This document shows, piece after piece, positions 8,305-15,400 of a stretch of 19,944 nucleotides of DNA. How positions within the stretch are numbered: position 1 is the stretch's first letter; the number at the start of each line of letters is the position of its first letter. Source of the stretch: NIC37A-2 sp050289625 (GTDB lineage: Bacteria; Myxococcota_A; Polyangia; Polyangiales; Polyangiaceae); NCBI GenBank assembly GCA_050289625.1, contig JBNKGC010000102.1, positions 1 to 19,944 of the forward strand, read 5' to 3'. Below the pieces are notes generated by a model. The model was not told the DNA's origin. It saw only the letters and a list, made by a program, of their open reading frames with translations, and did no database searches. Both the position numbers and the translations under genes were made by a program.

Positions 8305-8718
8305 ATGCGCAAACGACGGCTCACAGAGCGAAGAATCTTCTTTCCGTGGGAAGGGCGAGGCGGTTTGCGTCGTTATTTGGCGCTGGGCCGTCTTCGTCCG
8401 TTCGTGGTGGTCGGCTTGCTGCTGACCTTCGTGGTTTGGGTTGGCCTGCGCGAGCGGGAGCGATCGGGAATACGCCAAACGCGAGCCGCCTTGATCGATG
8501 TCCGACGAGCCGTGGACGAGTACTTGGCGGAACATCGCGGGGGTTGCCCCGAGACTCTGGAACAGGTGCGTCCGTACGCGACGCGTGGACGGATTCCCAA
8601 CGACGCTTGGGGCCGGCCGCTCCGTTTGATTTGTCCGACGGAGCGCCCTGGTTACGCCTACGAACTGATGAGCGATGGTCCGGATGGAAAACCGGGCGGT
8701 CTAGACCGAATCGAATAG
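8305..8718 (+). CDS. GspG-like membrane protein lacking a prepilin cleavage site
   Basis: 137 residues from ATG 8305, 12 bp after gspF. A basic N-terminus is followed by one membrane segment (~32-47). Residues ~60-132 then resemble the globular domain of GspG: a Cys-Pro (C81), an Asn-Asp-Ala-Trp-Gly-Arg-Pro motif, a second Cys (C110), and Ser-Asp-Gly-Pro-Asp-Gly-Lys-Pro-Gly-Gly at the end. The same cysteines and Asp-x-Trp-Gly-x-Pro occur in the true GspG next door, so it is probably a paralogue. It has no Gly followed by a hydrophobic Thr-Leu-x-Glu start, hence no prepilin peptidase site and no Glu5. Inferred: a permanently anchored pseudopilin-like accessory of the platform or pseudopilus. 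Annotators may label it GspG; its role is unknown. Confidence 0.8.
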   Translation: MRKRRLTERRIFFPWEGRGGLRRYLALGRLRPFVVVGLLLTFVVWVGLRERERSGIRQTRAALIDVRRAVDEYLAEHRGGCPETLEQVRPYATRGRIPNDAWGRPLRLICPTERPGYAYELMSDGPDGKPGGLDRIE

Positions 8719-8728
8719 CGAGGAACCG

Positions 8729-9148
8729 ATGAAACTAGCGTATATGAAGGCCAATGCTCGCCGCTTCCAGCGCGGCCTCACCCTGGTCGAGATCATGATC
8801 GTGGTTGCGATCATCGCGATGGTCACCGGCGGCGTCGCCGTCTTTGCGATTCCGAAGTTCAAGGAAGCGCAGATCTCGACGGCTGAGACGGGTGCCCGCG
8901 TGATTCGAACCGCTGTGCAGCAGTGGCAGATGGCCACCAGCGAGTACAGTGAGTGTCCGACCGTCAGCCAGCTCGTTCAGGACAAGCACCTCGACAAGGG
9001 TCAGAACACCGACGATCCGTGGGGTGAGCCGTTCGTCATTTCATGCCAGGACGACGATGTGACCGTGGGGTCGAAGGGGCCCGACAAGAAGCAGGGCACC
9101 AAGGACGACATCGCCGTGCCCAAGGGCGGGGCTATCGAAGAGGAGTGA
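8729..9148 (+). CDS. gspG: Major pseudopilin GspG
   Basis: 139 residues from ATG 8729, with GAGGAA at 8720-8725 just ahead (a second ATG at 8744 has no such site). The prepilin motif is textbook: cleavage after Gly16, then Leu-Thr-Leu-Val-Glu with Glu5 of the mature protein, and a hydrophobic helix to ~residue 42. The C-terminal domain has C76 and C106, Asp-Asp-Pro-Trp-Gly-Glu-Pro (95-101) and the Gly-Pro-Asp-Lys-Lys-x-Gly-Thr-Lys-Asp-Asp loop that in this family binds calcium. GspG subunits form the pseudopilus that pushes substrates through the secretin. A stable hairpin overlapping the stop codon (9143-9166) may favour its expression over downstream genes. Confidence 0.95.
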   Translation: MKLAYMKANARRFQRGLTLVEIMIVVAIIAMVTGGVAVFAIPKFKEAQISTAETGARVIRTAVQQWQMATSEYSECPTVSQLVQDKHLDKGQNTDDPWGEPFVISCQDDDVTVGSKGPDKKQGTKDDIAVPKGGAIEEE

Positions 9149-9166
9149 GCGCGGGCTCGCTCACTC
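9143..9166 (+). promoter_or_regulatory. 9-bp hairpin overlapping the gspG stop codon
   Basis: Perfect 9-bp stem GAGTGAGCG (9143-9151) / CGCTCACTC (9158-9166) with a 6-nt loop; the gspG stop codon lies in the left arm. No T-run follows, so it is unlikely to be a full terminator. It fits a transcript-stabilising or attenuating element that makes the major pseudopilin more abundant than the minor ones. Confidence 0.6.
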
Positions 9167-9183
9167 ACCTTCGGAGAACGACT

Positions 9184-9924
9184 ATGGAAGGCCTTGCTTC
9201 TAGCACCGACGTCCGCACGAGTGGTGCGCGCGCATGGCGCTGCGGAAGCCGCGGGCTGACCCTGGTCGAAATTCTCATCGTCGTCACCTTGATCGCCTTG
9301 CTCTCCGGTTCCCTCATTTTCGGGAGCGGCATGCTGACGGGTGCTCGTCAGCGTGCCGCGGCCACTCTGGTGGTGGCCGGCGTTCGCAAAGGACTGGCGG
9401 AAGCCAATGCGTCGGGAAAGCCCGTTCGCTTGGCAATCGATCTGGACTCGAGCCGGGTGACGCTCGAGGAGGCAAAATCGTCGGCGCTGTTGCGCGACGA
9501 GGTCACGACGACGGAGGGAGAGTCGGAGAACGATCGGGCTCAAGACACCGCGCGCTTGGTGCGCGAACAGACCGATCGAGTGCTCGAGGGGATGACGCCT
9601 GACCGACCGAGTTTTTCGCCCACCGATGCATTGGGGCAGGACGGCGACAAACCAGGCCGAGAGCTGGGCGGCGGGGTGCGCTTCCGGATGGTCCAAACGG
9701 AACATGATCCCGAGCCGCGAACGGACGGCACCGCATACATCTACTTTTGGCCGGGCGGACTGACCGAGCACGCGGTCGTCCAGGTCGGTCGCAGCGCCGA
9801 AGACGAAGGGCTTACCGTCAAGGTGAGCGCCCTCACGGGTCGCGCGGAGATCAAGCGCGGGCGTATCGAGCTGCCGGAGCCGCGTCTCGACGGAGAATAC
9901 TCGGAGCGAGAGGAGGCGTTTTGA
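9184..9924 (+). CDS. gspH: Minor pseudopilin GspH
   Basis: 246 residues from ATG 9184, supported by GGAG at 9173-9176 seven bases ahead; the open frame upstream overlaps gspG and is not used. Cleavage is predicted after Gly24 (Ser-Arg-Gly then Leu-Thr-Leu-Val-Glu), with Glu5 present and a hydrophobic helix following. The globular part is longer than usual for GspH (typically ~170 residues), with a charged, low-complexity insertion around residues 100-170 before the beta-strands containing Thr-Ala-Tyr-Ile-Tyr-Phe-Trp-Pro-Gly-Gly. GspH joins the GspI-J-K tip complex to the GspG pseudopilus. Its TGA overlaps the TTG start of gspI. The H assignment comes from sequence style and gene order. Confidence 0.88.
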   Translation: MEGLASSTDVRTSGARAWRCGSRGLTLVEILIVVTLIALLSGSLIFGSGMLTGARQRAAATLVVAGVRKGLAEANASGKPVRLAIDLDSSRVTLEEAKSSALLRDEVTTTEGESENDRAQDTARLVREQTDRVLEGMTPDRPSFSPTDALGQDGDKPGRELGGGVRFRMVQTEHDPEPRTDGTAYIYFWPGGLTEHAVVQVGRSAEDEGLTVKVSALTGRAEIKRGRIELPEPRLDGEYSEREEAF

Positions 9925-10700
9925 AGGCGTCACCCTTTTCTCCGCCCGCGAGGAGAGGCGCTTCGCGCGGACTCACGCTCCTGGAGGTGCTCGTTGCCGT
10001 CAGCATTCTCGGTCTGGGCCTGACGATCATCCTGAGCTCCCAGGCAGGGCTTTTCGCGAGCACCCAACGGGCGGAGCACGTCACGGTGGCGGCGAACTTG
10101 GTTCGCTGCAAGATGAGCGAAGTCGAGCTGGAGCTTCTGGAAGACGGTTACCCGATGATCGACCGCCAGGAACGAGGGGACTGCTGCCAGGACGAGCCCT
10201 TCGGGCGCTACTCGTGCGAATGGAAGATCGAGCCCGTCGAGCTGCCTCAACCTGCGTCCTTCGCCGGAGAGCCCGGCGGCGAAGAGCCAAGCGAGACCCC
10301 GAGCTCCCCTGGGGCACCGGGGAAGAGCAGCGACTCGCTCGAACTCGGTCCTCTCGGCGCGCTCATGGACATCCAGAAGAGTGGCGGCGCGAACCTCGGA
10401 GAGAGTCCGGATCTCGGTGAGCTCGCGGGGGCGCTGACCGGTGACACGGGCGGTGGCGCGATGGGCCTCGCGAGCACGGCCATGCAGCTCGTCTATCCGA
10501 GCCTCAAGGACATGCTCGAGGCAAGCATTCGGAAGGTGACCGTGCGGGTCATCTGGACCGAGGGCCAAAGCGAGCGCGACATGGTCGCCGTGCAGTACGT
10601 GACGAACCCCGTGGAAGGGGGACTCAATCCGAACGCCGCCGATGATTTGCCGGAGCTTCCGGGTGGCACGGGCCCGGCGACCCAAGGAGGCGAACCGTGA
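9921..10700 (+). CDS. gspI: Minor pseudopilin GspI, TTG start, extended
   Basis: 259 residues from TTG 9921, chosen because AGGAGG (9911-9916) sits four bases ahead, the codon overlaps the gspH stop (TTGA), and it leaves a short basic leader of 17 residues. Cleavage follows Gly17, then Leu-Thr-Leu-Leu-Glu-Val. The residue-60 region with Arg-Cys-Lys-Met-Ser-Glu-Val-Glu is typical of GspI. Classical GspI is ~120 residues. Here a Pro/Ser/Gly-rich stretch (~107-198) is inserted before the final strand (Val-Thr-Val-Arg-Val-Ile-Trp-Thr-Glu), and a Gly/Pro tail follows. GspI nucleates the tip complex with GspJ and GspK. Four cysteines (C63, C88, C89, C99) may form disulfides. Confidence 0.9.
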   Translation: MKASPFSPPARRGASRGLTLLEVLVAVSILGLGLTIILSSQAGLFASTQRAEHVTVAANLVRCKMSEVELELLEDGYPMIDRQERGDCCQDEPFGRYSCEWKIEPVELPQPASFAGEPGGEEPSETPSSPGAPGKSSDSLELGPLGALMDIQKSGGANLGESPDLGELAGALTGDTGGGAMGLASTAMQLVYPSLKDMLEASIRKVTVRVIWTEGQSERDMVAVQYVTNPVEGGLNPNAADDLPELPGGTGPATQGGEP

Positions 10701-11458
10701 CTCCCCTTCCTTGGTTTCAGGACGCTTCGGGCGCGCGACGGGGCGCGCGGCGGCGTCGGCATCAGCGTGGCCTCACGCTGGTGGAACTGCTCGTGGCCAT
10801 GGCGATCCTCGCCATGATCAGCATCCTCATCTACAGCGCGATTGACGGGATGCGCCGGAGCCGCGAAGGCGTGCAGCGGATCTCCGATCGGTACCGCGAG
10901 GGCCGCATCGCCATGCAGCGCATGGCTCGGGATCTGCAGAGCGCGTACATCTCCGAACATTCGCCCTTCGGGGAAGCGGAACAGGTCGTGAAGACGTCGT
11001 TCATCGGAGACCCGGGTTCCCCCGCCGATCGCATCGACTTCAATTCCTTCGCCAATCGGCGTCTGGACCGCAACGCCCGCGAGTCCGATCAGGCCGAGGT
11101 GTCGTACTTCGGATCGCCGGATCCGGATCGGGACGGGGTGATCGACTTGGCTCGCCGAGTCAGCACGAGGCTCGACGAGGAACCGACCGAGGGCGGACGA
11201 GTCGAAGTGCTGGCCACCGACATCGACTTGTTCGACGTGGAGTACCTGGACCCGCTCTCGGGGATGTGGCGCGAGGAGTGGGACAGCACCTCGGTGGTCG
11301 GCGAGGCCGGGCGCTTGCCGCTTCAGGTTCGCCTCGTACTCGTTCTCAACGGAGGCGAGCGCCGGGAAGCAGACAGCAGTCGCGGCAAGATCCGACTGGT
11401 CAGCAAGGTGGTGCTCCCCATGCAGAACATTCTGAACTTCGCCATCAACAACAACTGA
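10697..11458 (+). CDS. gspJ: Minor pseudopilin GspJ
   Basis: 253 residues from GTG 10697, overlapping the gspI stop by 4 bp (GTGA) and preceded by a perfect AAGGAGG (10684-10690) six bases ahead. The leader is rich in arginine; cleavage follows Gly25 (Gln-Arg-Gly then Leu-Thr-Leu-Val-Glu-Leu-Leu). After the helix come Arg-x-Ala-Met-Gln-Arg-Met-Ala-Arg-Asp-Leu and beta-rich sequence ending near Ser-Lys-Val-Val-Leu-Pro, the usual GspJ pattern. GspJ sits in the pseudopilus tip with GspI and GspK. A 15-bp gap precedes gspK. Confidence 0.93.
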   Translation: MTPLPWFQDASGARRGARRRRHQRGLTLVELLVAMAILAMISILIYSAIDGMRRSREGVQRISDRYREGRIAMQRMARDLQSAYISEHSPFGEAEQVVKTSFIGDPGSPADRIDFNSFANRRLDRNARESDQAEVSYFGSPDPDRDGVIDLARRVSTRLDEEPTEGGRVEVLATDIDLFDVEYLDPLSGMWREEWDSTSVVGEAGRLPLQVRLVLVLNGGERREADSSRGKIRLVSKVVLPMQNILNFAINNN

Positions 11459-11473
11459 TCGATCTCCCAGACC

Positions 11474-12991
11474 ATGCAGCGTTTCACCCTCGACAGAGCC
11501 CCCACGCCCTCGGAGCCGCCCGCGGCTTCCGGGGTCGCCGTGCGTTCGAGCGAGGGGAGCTTTGCCGACTCCGCCGGAGTGTCCTGCCCAGGGGGGCTCT
11601 ACGAGCGCAGCCGAAGGCGCCGCGGGCGCCGGCGGCAGCGAGGAGTTGCCCTCATCTTGGTGCTGAGCACGCTTACCGTGCTCACGGTGATGTTGACCGA
11701 GTTCCAGGACGAGACGTCCGCCGAGCTCGGAAGTGCCCTCACGACGCGCGATGCCGTTCGTGCGGAGTATGCGGCCAAGAGCGCGGTCAATCTGTCGCGA
11801 CTTTTCATCGCTTCGGAGCCCACCGTGCGCAAGGCGGCCGGACCGCTTTCGATGCTGATGGGCAACGTGCAGATCCCGGTCTGGGAGTACACGGACTTGG
11901 TACTTGGTGCCTTCGGTGACGAAGAGGGCGCCATGGCGTTTCAAGGTCTTTCCGGCCTGAATCTGGCCGAGGGGCGAAACCTGGGCATGGAGGGCGCGGG
12001 GTTCCGCGTGCAGGTCATCGACGAAGACTCGAAGATCAACTTCAACGTGGGCGCGCGCCCGGACTCCTTTTCGCGCATCCGCATGGCGCAACAGATCGCC
12101 AGTATGATCGCGCCCCCGCAGTACAACGAGCTCTTCGAGCGCCTTGACGACGACGGCAAGCTCAAGGATCGAAGCACGGTCTGCTCGGCGATCGTGGACT
12201 GGGTCGATTCGGACCAGACCATGGAGCCTTGCGAGGACCAGGCCCAAAAGCAGGCCACCGCGGCAGAGGACACTTACTATCAGTTTCTCGACCCACCCTA
12301 TCGGCGCAAGAACGCAGCCTTCGACAGCCTCGAGGAGCTACACCTGGTTCGCGGCGTGGACGACGTCTTCTGGCGCACCTTCGTCGAGCCCGACCCGGAA
12401 GACCCGGCGAAGCGGAATGTGACAGTTTGGGGTCAGGGCGGCGTCAACGTGAACACCGCCAACGCGCAGACTTTGCTCGCTCTTGTTTGCCAGGCAGATC
12501 CCGCCGCGGCGATTTGCGTCGACATCGAGCAACAGGCGAAGTTCTTGAGCGGCCTGTCGCTCGTCAAGGCGATGATGCCCGGTGTCCCACTTTTCCCGAA
12601 CGAAGGCGCATTCATCGACGCCGTTCAGGGCAAAGGGATGGTCGGACCCATGCTGGCGGCGTTCGGCTTCGAGCCGCTCGTGATCAAGGACCAAGGGCCC
12701 CTGAAGAAGGCGATTGCTACCGAGAGCAAGGTATTCAGCATCTACGCCACGGGCTACGTCCGCTCCGGAAAACGGGAGACCCGCACTCGGATCCACGCCG
12801 TGGTGGACTTCCGGGCGGCGCCACCACCCGGGCAGGCCACGCTCGAGGCCGTCAACGAACGCCTGAATCCCGGCGGGGCACAGCCGCCGTCGGAAGAGGA
12901 CGAGAATCAGGCCGATTCGAACGCCGACGAGGCGTCGGCGCTGATTCGCCCTAGCCCTGCGGGCAACATCATCTATTACCGTGTCGAGTGA
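11474..12991 (+). CDS. gspK: Minor pseudopilin GspK (tip)
   Basis: 505 residues from ATG 11474. The prepilin-like junction is Arg-Gln-Arg-Gly57 then Val-Ala-Leu-Ile-Leu; Glu5 is absent, as is normal for GspK. The leader is unusually long (57 residues), and no ribosome site precedes ATG 11474. GTG 11540 or GTG 11579 in the same frame would give shorter leaders (about 35 or 22 residues). Family marks include Phe-Arg-Val-Gln-Val-Ile-Asp-Glu-Asp-Ser-Lys-Ile-Asn (~177-189) and Gly-Gly-Val-Asn-Val-Asn-Thr-Ala-Asn (~322-330), the SAM-like region of T2SSK. GspK caps the pseudopilus. It ends with a 346-bp gap before gspL, the only large break in the cluster. Confidence 0.93.
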   Translation: MQRFTLDRAPTPSEPPAASGVAVRSSEGSFADSAGVSCPGGLYERSRRRRGRRRQRGVALILVLSTLTVLTVMLTEFQDETSAELGSALTTRDAVRAEYAAKSAVNLSRLFIASEPTVRKAAGPLSMLMGNVQIPVWEYTDLVLGAFGDEEGAMAFQGLSGLNLAEGRNLGMEGAGFRVQVIDEDSKINFNVGARPDSFSRIRMAQQIASMIAPPQYNELFERLDDDGKLKDRSTVCSAIVDWVDSDQTMEPCEDQAQKQATAAEDTYYQFLDPPYRRKNAAFDSLEELHLVRGVDDVFWRTFVEPDPEDPAKRNVTVWGQGGVNVNTANAQTLLALVCQADPAAAICVDIEQQAKFLSGLSLVKAMMPGVPLFPNEGAFIDAVQGKGMVGPMLAAFGFEPLVIKDQGPLKKAIATESKVFSIYATGYVRSGKRETRTRIHAVVDFRAAPPPGQATLEAVNERLNPGGAQPPSEEDENQADSNADEASALIRPSPAGNIIYYRVE

Positions 12992-13018
12992 GCGCATGCC
13001 GGTATCTCAAGCATTACA

Positions 13019-13042
13019 GCGATCATCGCTTGCGATGATCGC
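13019..13042. terminator. Perfect palindrome after gspK (hairpin; terminator or operator)
   Basis: Two 11-base arms, GCGATCATCGC and GCGATGATCGC, are separated by only TT, giving a 10-bp stem with a 4-nt loop. It lies 28 bp after the gspK stop. No T-run follows on the plus strand, so it may weaken rather than stop transcription, or bind a dimeric regulator. Confidence 0.5.
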
Positions 13043-13107
13043 AGAAAACATGAGCGGCACGCGCAGACGAGTGGCCTCCCGTAGCCGATTTGGCCCTCAC
13101 TCGATGT

Positions 13108-13155
13108 GGGCCAAACCGGCGGAGGCTCAATCAACGCAGGTGGTTCCCGCTGTAG
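13108..13155 (+). repeat. Dispersed repeat A, copy 1
   Basis: Shares the core GGGCC...GGCGGAGG...ATCAACG with copies at 16473-16500 (plus) and 19820-19847 (minus). Similarity to the minus copy continues to a shared CCGCTGTAG block about 20 bases further on. Alignment was done by eye. Confidence 0.6.
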
Positions 13156-13225
13156 GCGACGGTCGCCGATCTCACGTTGCGCGCTTCGTTTTGGCTGCGC
13201 TTCGGTGCTCGAGTACTCAAGTACG

Positions 13226-13302
13226 TTCCGCTCCGATGCTCGCCAAAGCTTCACGAAAACGCGAGCTTGACGACCGGCTGCTCGCCTAAGATATCCGGGA
13301 TG
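13226..13302 (+). repeat. Dispersed repeat B, copy 1
   Basis: Aligns without gaps over 77 bases to the reverse complement of 19868-19944, with 59 identical by hand count; the first 47 bases share 40. It begins with TTCCGCTCCG and includes AGCTTGACG. It ends 35 bp before gspL. Confidence 0.65.
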
Positions 13303-13337
13303 CGAGTGAGCGATGAGGACGGGAGGAGAGAGAACCG

Positions 13338-14816
13338 ATGAGTAAGGTGGTCGGTATCGACGTTCGGCCGACGCACGTCCGGGCAGTGCTCCTGCGTCAG
13401 GCGTATCGGAAGACGTTTCTGGAGGAACTCCGGGAAGTGGAGCTCGCGGATTTCGAGACGACGGTCGAAGCCATCCGCGCGTGCGTGTCCGGATTCAACC
13501 AAAGCGGCACCCAGCGCGTCGACGGGTTCGGGGTGGCTTTGGATGGTGCGAAGACCTTCGTTCATCCGCTCAGCATTCCCGTGACGGCCGAGAAGCAGTT
13601 GGCAGAGCTCCTGCCTTTCGAGCTCGAAGCTCTGGTTCCGGTGGACCTGGACGATCTGGTCTTCGATCGCGACATCGCACCCCGGAAGGCGAGCGACACG
13701 ACGCTCCAAATCCTCACGGTGGCGGCACGTCGAGAAGACGTGGAAAAGCGCATCGCCGTGGTGGAGGAGGCAACGGGAAGACAGCCCGAGCGGGTCGGTC
13801 CTGCGCCGGCAGAGCTCGGCCAGCTCGCTTCGCTCAGTGCGGAGCTCGCCGGACCGGGACCGCTGGCGCTCGTCGACATCGGGGTGGATGCGACGGACGT
13901 GTGCATCCTTCAGGACGGACACGTCCGTCGTGTGCGCACCCTTTCCCTAGGAATGGGGGGCTTTCCGAGCACTGCGGAGCGTCTGGCGACCCAGGTGCGA
14001 CAGACCCTGACGGCCTTCGCTGCGGACGTCGGCGGCGAGGTGGAGCGGGTGCACTTGGTGGGCGAGGGAGTGGGCGTTCAGGGGCTCGAGGCCTTCCTGG
14101 CGGATCGACTCGAGCGTCCTGTGCAGCCACTTCCCGAGCTCGAGCTGGAGTTTCTGACTGCTGAGCAGAATACGCTGGTGCCTCGGTTCGCCCGGGCCAT
14201 CGGAACGGCACAGCATGTGGCGCGCGGTCGAGGTATCGACCTGCGCCAAGGGGACCTCGCTTTCCAGAGGGGCTTCGGCTTCCTCAAAGAGAAAGCACCG
14301 TTGCTCTTGGGGCTTGGTGCTGCCGTGATCATCTCCTTCGTCTTCGCGACTTGGGCCGAGAGCCGGGCCCTTACGCGGGAGCACGAGGTGTTGGCCGCAC
14401 AGCTCGAAGCGACGACCAAGGCAGCCTTCCAAACGGCCACTTCGGATCCCGACGAAGCCACCGCCCTGCTCGAAAAGGCTCGCAAGCGAACTGCGGAAGA
14501 TCCGATGCCCTACATGGACGGATTTGGCGTGACGGTCGCGCTGTCCGAGCTCATCCCCGACACCATCGTCCACGACATCGAAGAACTCGACTTTCAAAAG
14601 GGCAAACTTCGACTCCGAGGTGTGGTGAACTCGACGGACGAGGCGCAGCAGATCGCCAAGTTGATCGAGGAGCACAAGTGCTTCGACGACGCCAAGATCT
14701 CGAAGCTCAGCCAGCAGGTGAACAGCGATCGCGAGAAATACGTGCTCGAAGCCAACGTGAGGTGTCCCGAAGATCGGGAAGAGAAGAAGGGCAAAAGCTC
14801 CGGAGGTGAGCAGTGA
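13338..14816 (+). CDS. gspL: T2SS inner-membrane platform protein GspL
   Basis: 492 residues from ATG 13338, with AGGAG (13324-13328) nine bases ahead. The N-terminal cytoplasmic part (~1-310) has the actin-like PilM/GspL fold: an opening Val-Val-Gly-Ile-Asp-Val strand, the Leu-Pro-Phe-Glu-Leu-Glu segment, and a second Leu-Val-Asp-Ile-Gly-Val-Asp. One membrane helix lies at ~320-340. The periplasmic part (~345-470) begins with a coiled-coil-like stretch and ends in a ferredoxin-like domain with two late cysteines, then a Lys/Glu tail. GspL recruits the GspE ATPase through its cytoplasmic domain and pairs with GspM in the periplasm. Its TGA overlaps the gspM start (GTGA). Confidence 0.93.
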   Translation: MSKVVGIDVRPTHVRAVLLRQAYRKTFLEELREVELADFETTVEAIRACVSGFNQSGTQRVDGFGVALDGAKTFVHPLSIPVTAEKQLAELLPFELEALVPVDLDDLVFDRDIAPRKASDTTLQILTVAARREDVEKRIAVVEEATGRQPERVGPAPAELGQLASLSAELAGPGPLALVDIGVDATDVCILQDGHVRRVRTLSLGMGGFPSTAERLATQVRQTLTAFAADVGGEVERVHLVGEGVGVQGLEAFLADRLERPVQPLPELELEFLTAEQNTLVPRFARAIGTAQHVARGRGIDLRQGDLAFQRGFGFLKEKAPLLLGLGAAVIISFVFATWAESRALTREHEVLAAQLEATTKAAFQTATSDPDEATALLEKARKRTAEDPMPYMDGFGVTVALSELIPDTIVHDIEELDFQKGKLRLRGVVNSTDEAQQIAKLIEEHKCFDDAKISKLSQQVNSDREKYVLEANVRCPEDREEKKGKSSGGEQ

Positions 14817-15400
14817 GCCTGCGTGAGCGCTTCGAACAACTCGAGGAACGTGAGCGAAAGCTCTTGGGTATCCTCGTCGGGGTGTTTGGTGTGATGGTGG
14901 TCCTGGGGATCCCGATGGGCCTCGGCCTGATGCTGAGCTCCCAGCGAGACGACAACCGCGCCATTCGGGACGCCGTGCTGGCGGTGGAAGACGACCGCGC
15001 CTTGATCGAGAAGCGCGCGAGCGAGCGTGAGCTGGTGGAAGCACGCTACAAGAACCGTGCGCCACAACTCGCCGGGTTTCTCGCACAGGCGGCGGATCGC
15101 GTGGGTATCGAAATCCCCGAAACTCAAGATCGGTCCCCAGTTCCCCACGGCAAGAAGTTCAAAGAGCGCTCCAGCAAGATCAACTTGCGTAAGGTGGGCC
15201 TGCTCCCCCTCGCGCAATTCATGGAACGGATCGAGCAGTCGGGACACCCGGTCAGCATCTCCCGCCTCAGCATTCGAAAGCGCGGTACGAAGCCCGACGA
15301 ATACGACGTCGAGATGATCGTGAGTGCTTTCGACGAGGAACAGAAAAAGGAGAAGAAGGCGAGCGAAGAAGGCGAATCGGCCGAGGAGCAGAGCGAGTGA
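14813..15400 (+). CDS. gspM: T2SS inner-membrane platform protein GspM
   Basis: 195 residues from GTG 14813, preceded by GGAGG (14802-14806) six bases ahead and overlapping gspL by 4 bp. A short charged N-terminus (Leu-Glu-Glu-Arg-Glu-Arg-Lys-Leu-Leu) is followed by a single membrane helix (~18-41), a coiled-coil-like helix (~45-80) and a small alpha/beta periplasmic domain (~85-175). The tail is rich in Glu, Lys and Ser. This architecture and the position after gspL fit GspM, which stabilises GspL. Sequence conservation in this family is low, so the call rests on layout as much as on motifs. Confidence 0.88.
   Translation: MSLRERFEQLEERERKLLGILVGVFGVMVVLGIPMGLGLMLSSQRDDNRAIRDAVLAVEDDRALIEKRASERELVEARYKNRAPQLAGFLAQAADRVGIEIPETQDRSPVPHGKKFKERSSKINLRKVGLLPLAQFMERIEQSGHPVSISRLSIRKRGTKPDEYDVEMIVSAFDEEQKKEKKASEEGESAEEQSE

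Larger units (their letters stand above)
12992..13337. other. 346-bp gap between gspK and gspL: hairpin and dispersed repeats
   Basis: No convincing gene is seen; a 102-codon plus-strand frame (12981-13289) overlaps the repeats and has no recognisable features. The gap holds a strong palindrome (13019-13042), an inverted repeat TTTGGCCC-N11-GGGCCAAA (13089-13115), and copies of two dispersed repeats (A at 13108-13155, B at 13226-13302). A possible promoter, TTGACG (13267-13272) with AGATAT (13289-13294), is weak. A good ribosome site for gspL closes the gap. Confidence 0.7.

Noticed and set aside
10493..12247. 584-codon open frame on the minus strand
   Set aside because: Antisense to gspI, gspJ and gspK, which have clear motifs; no recognisable domain of its own.
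12981..13289. 102-codon open frame between gspK and gspL
   Set aside because: Overlaps gspK and two dispersed repeats; no ribosome site and no domain.
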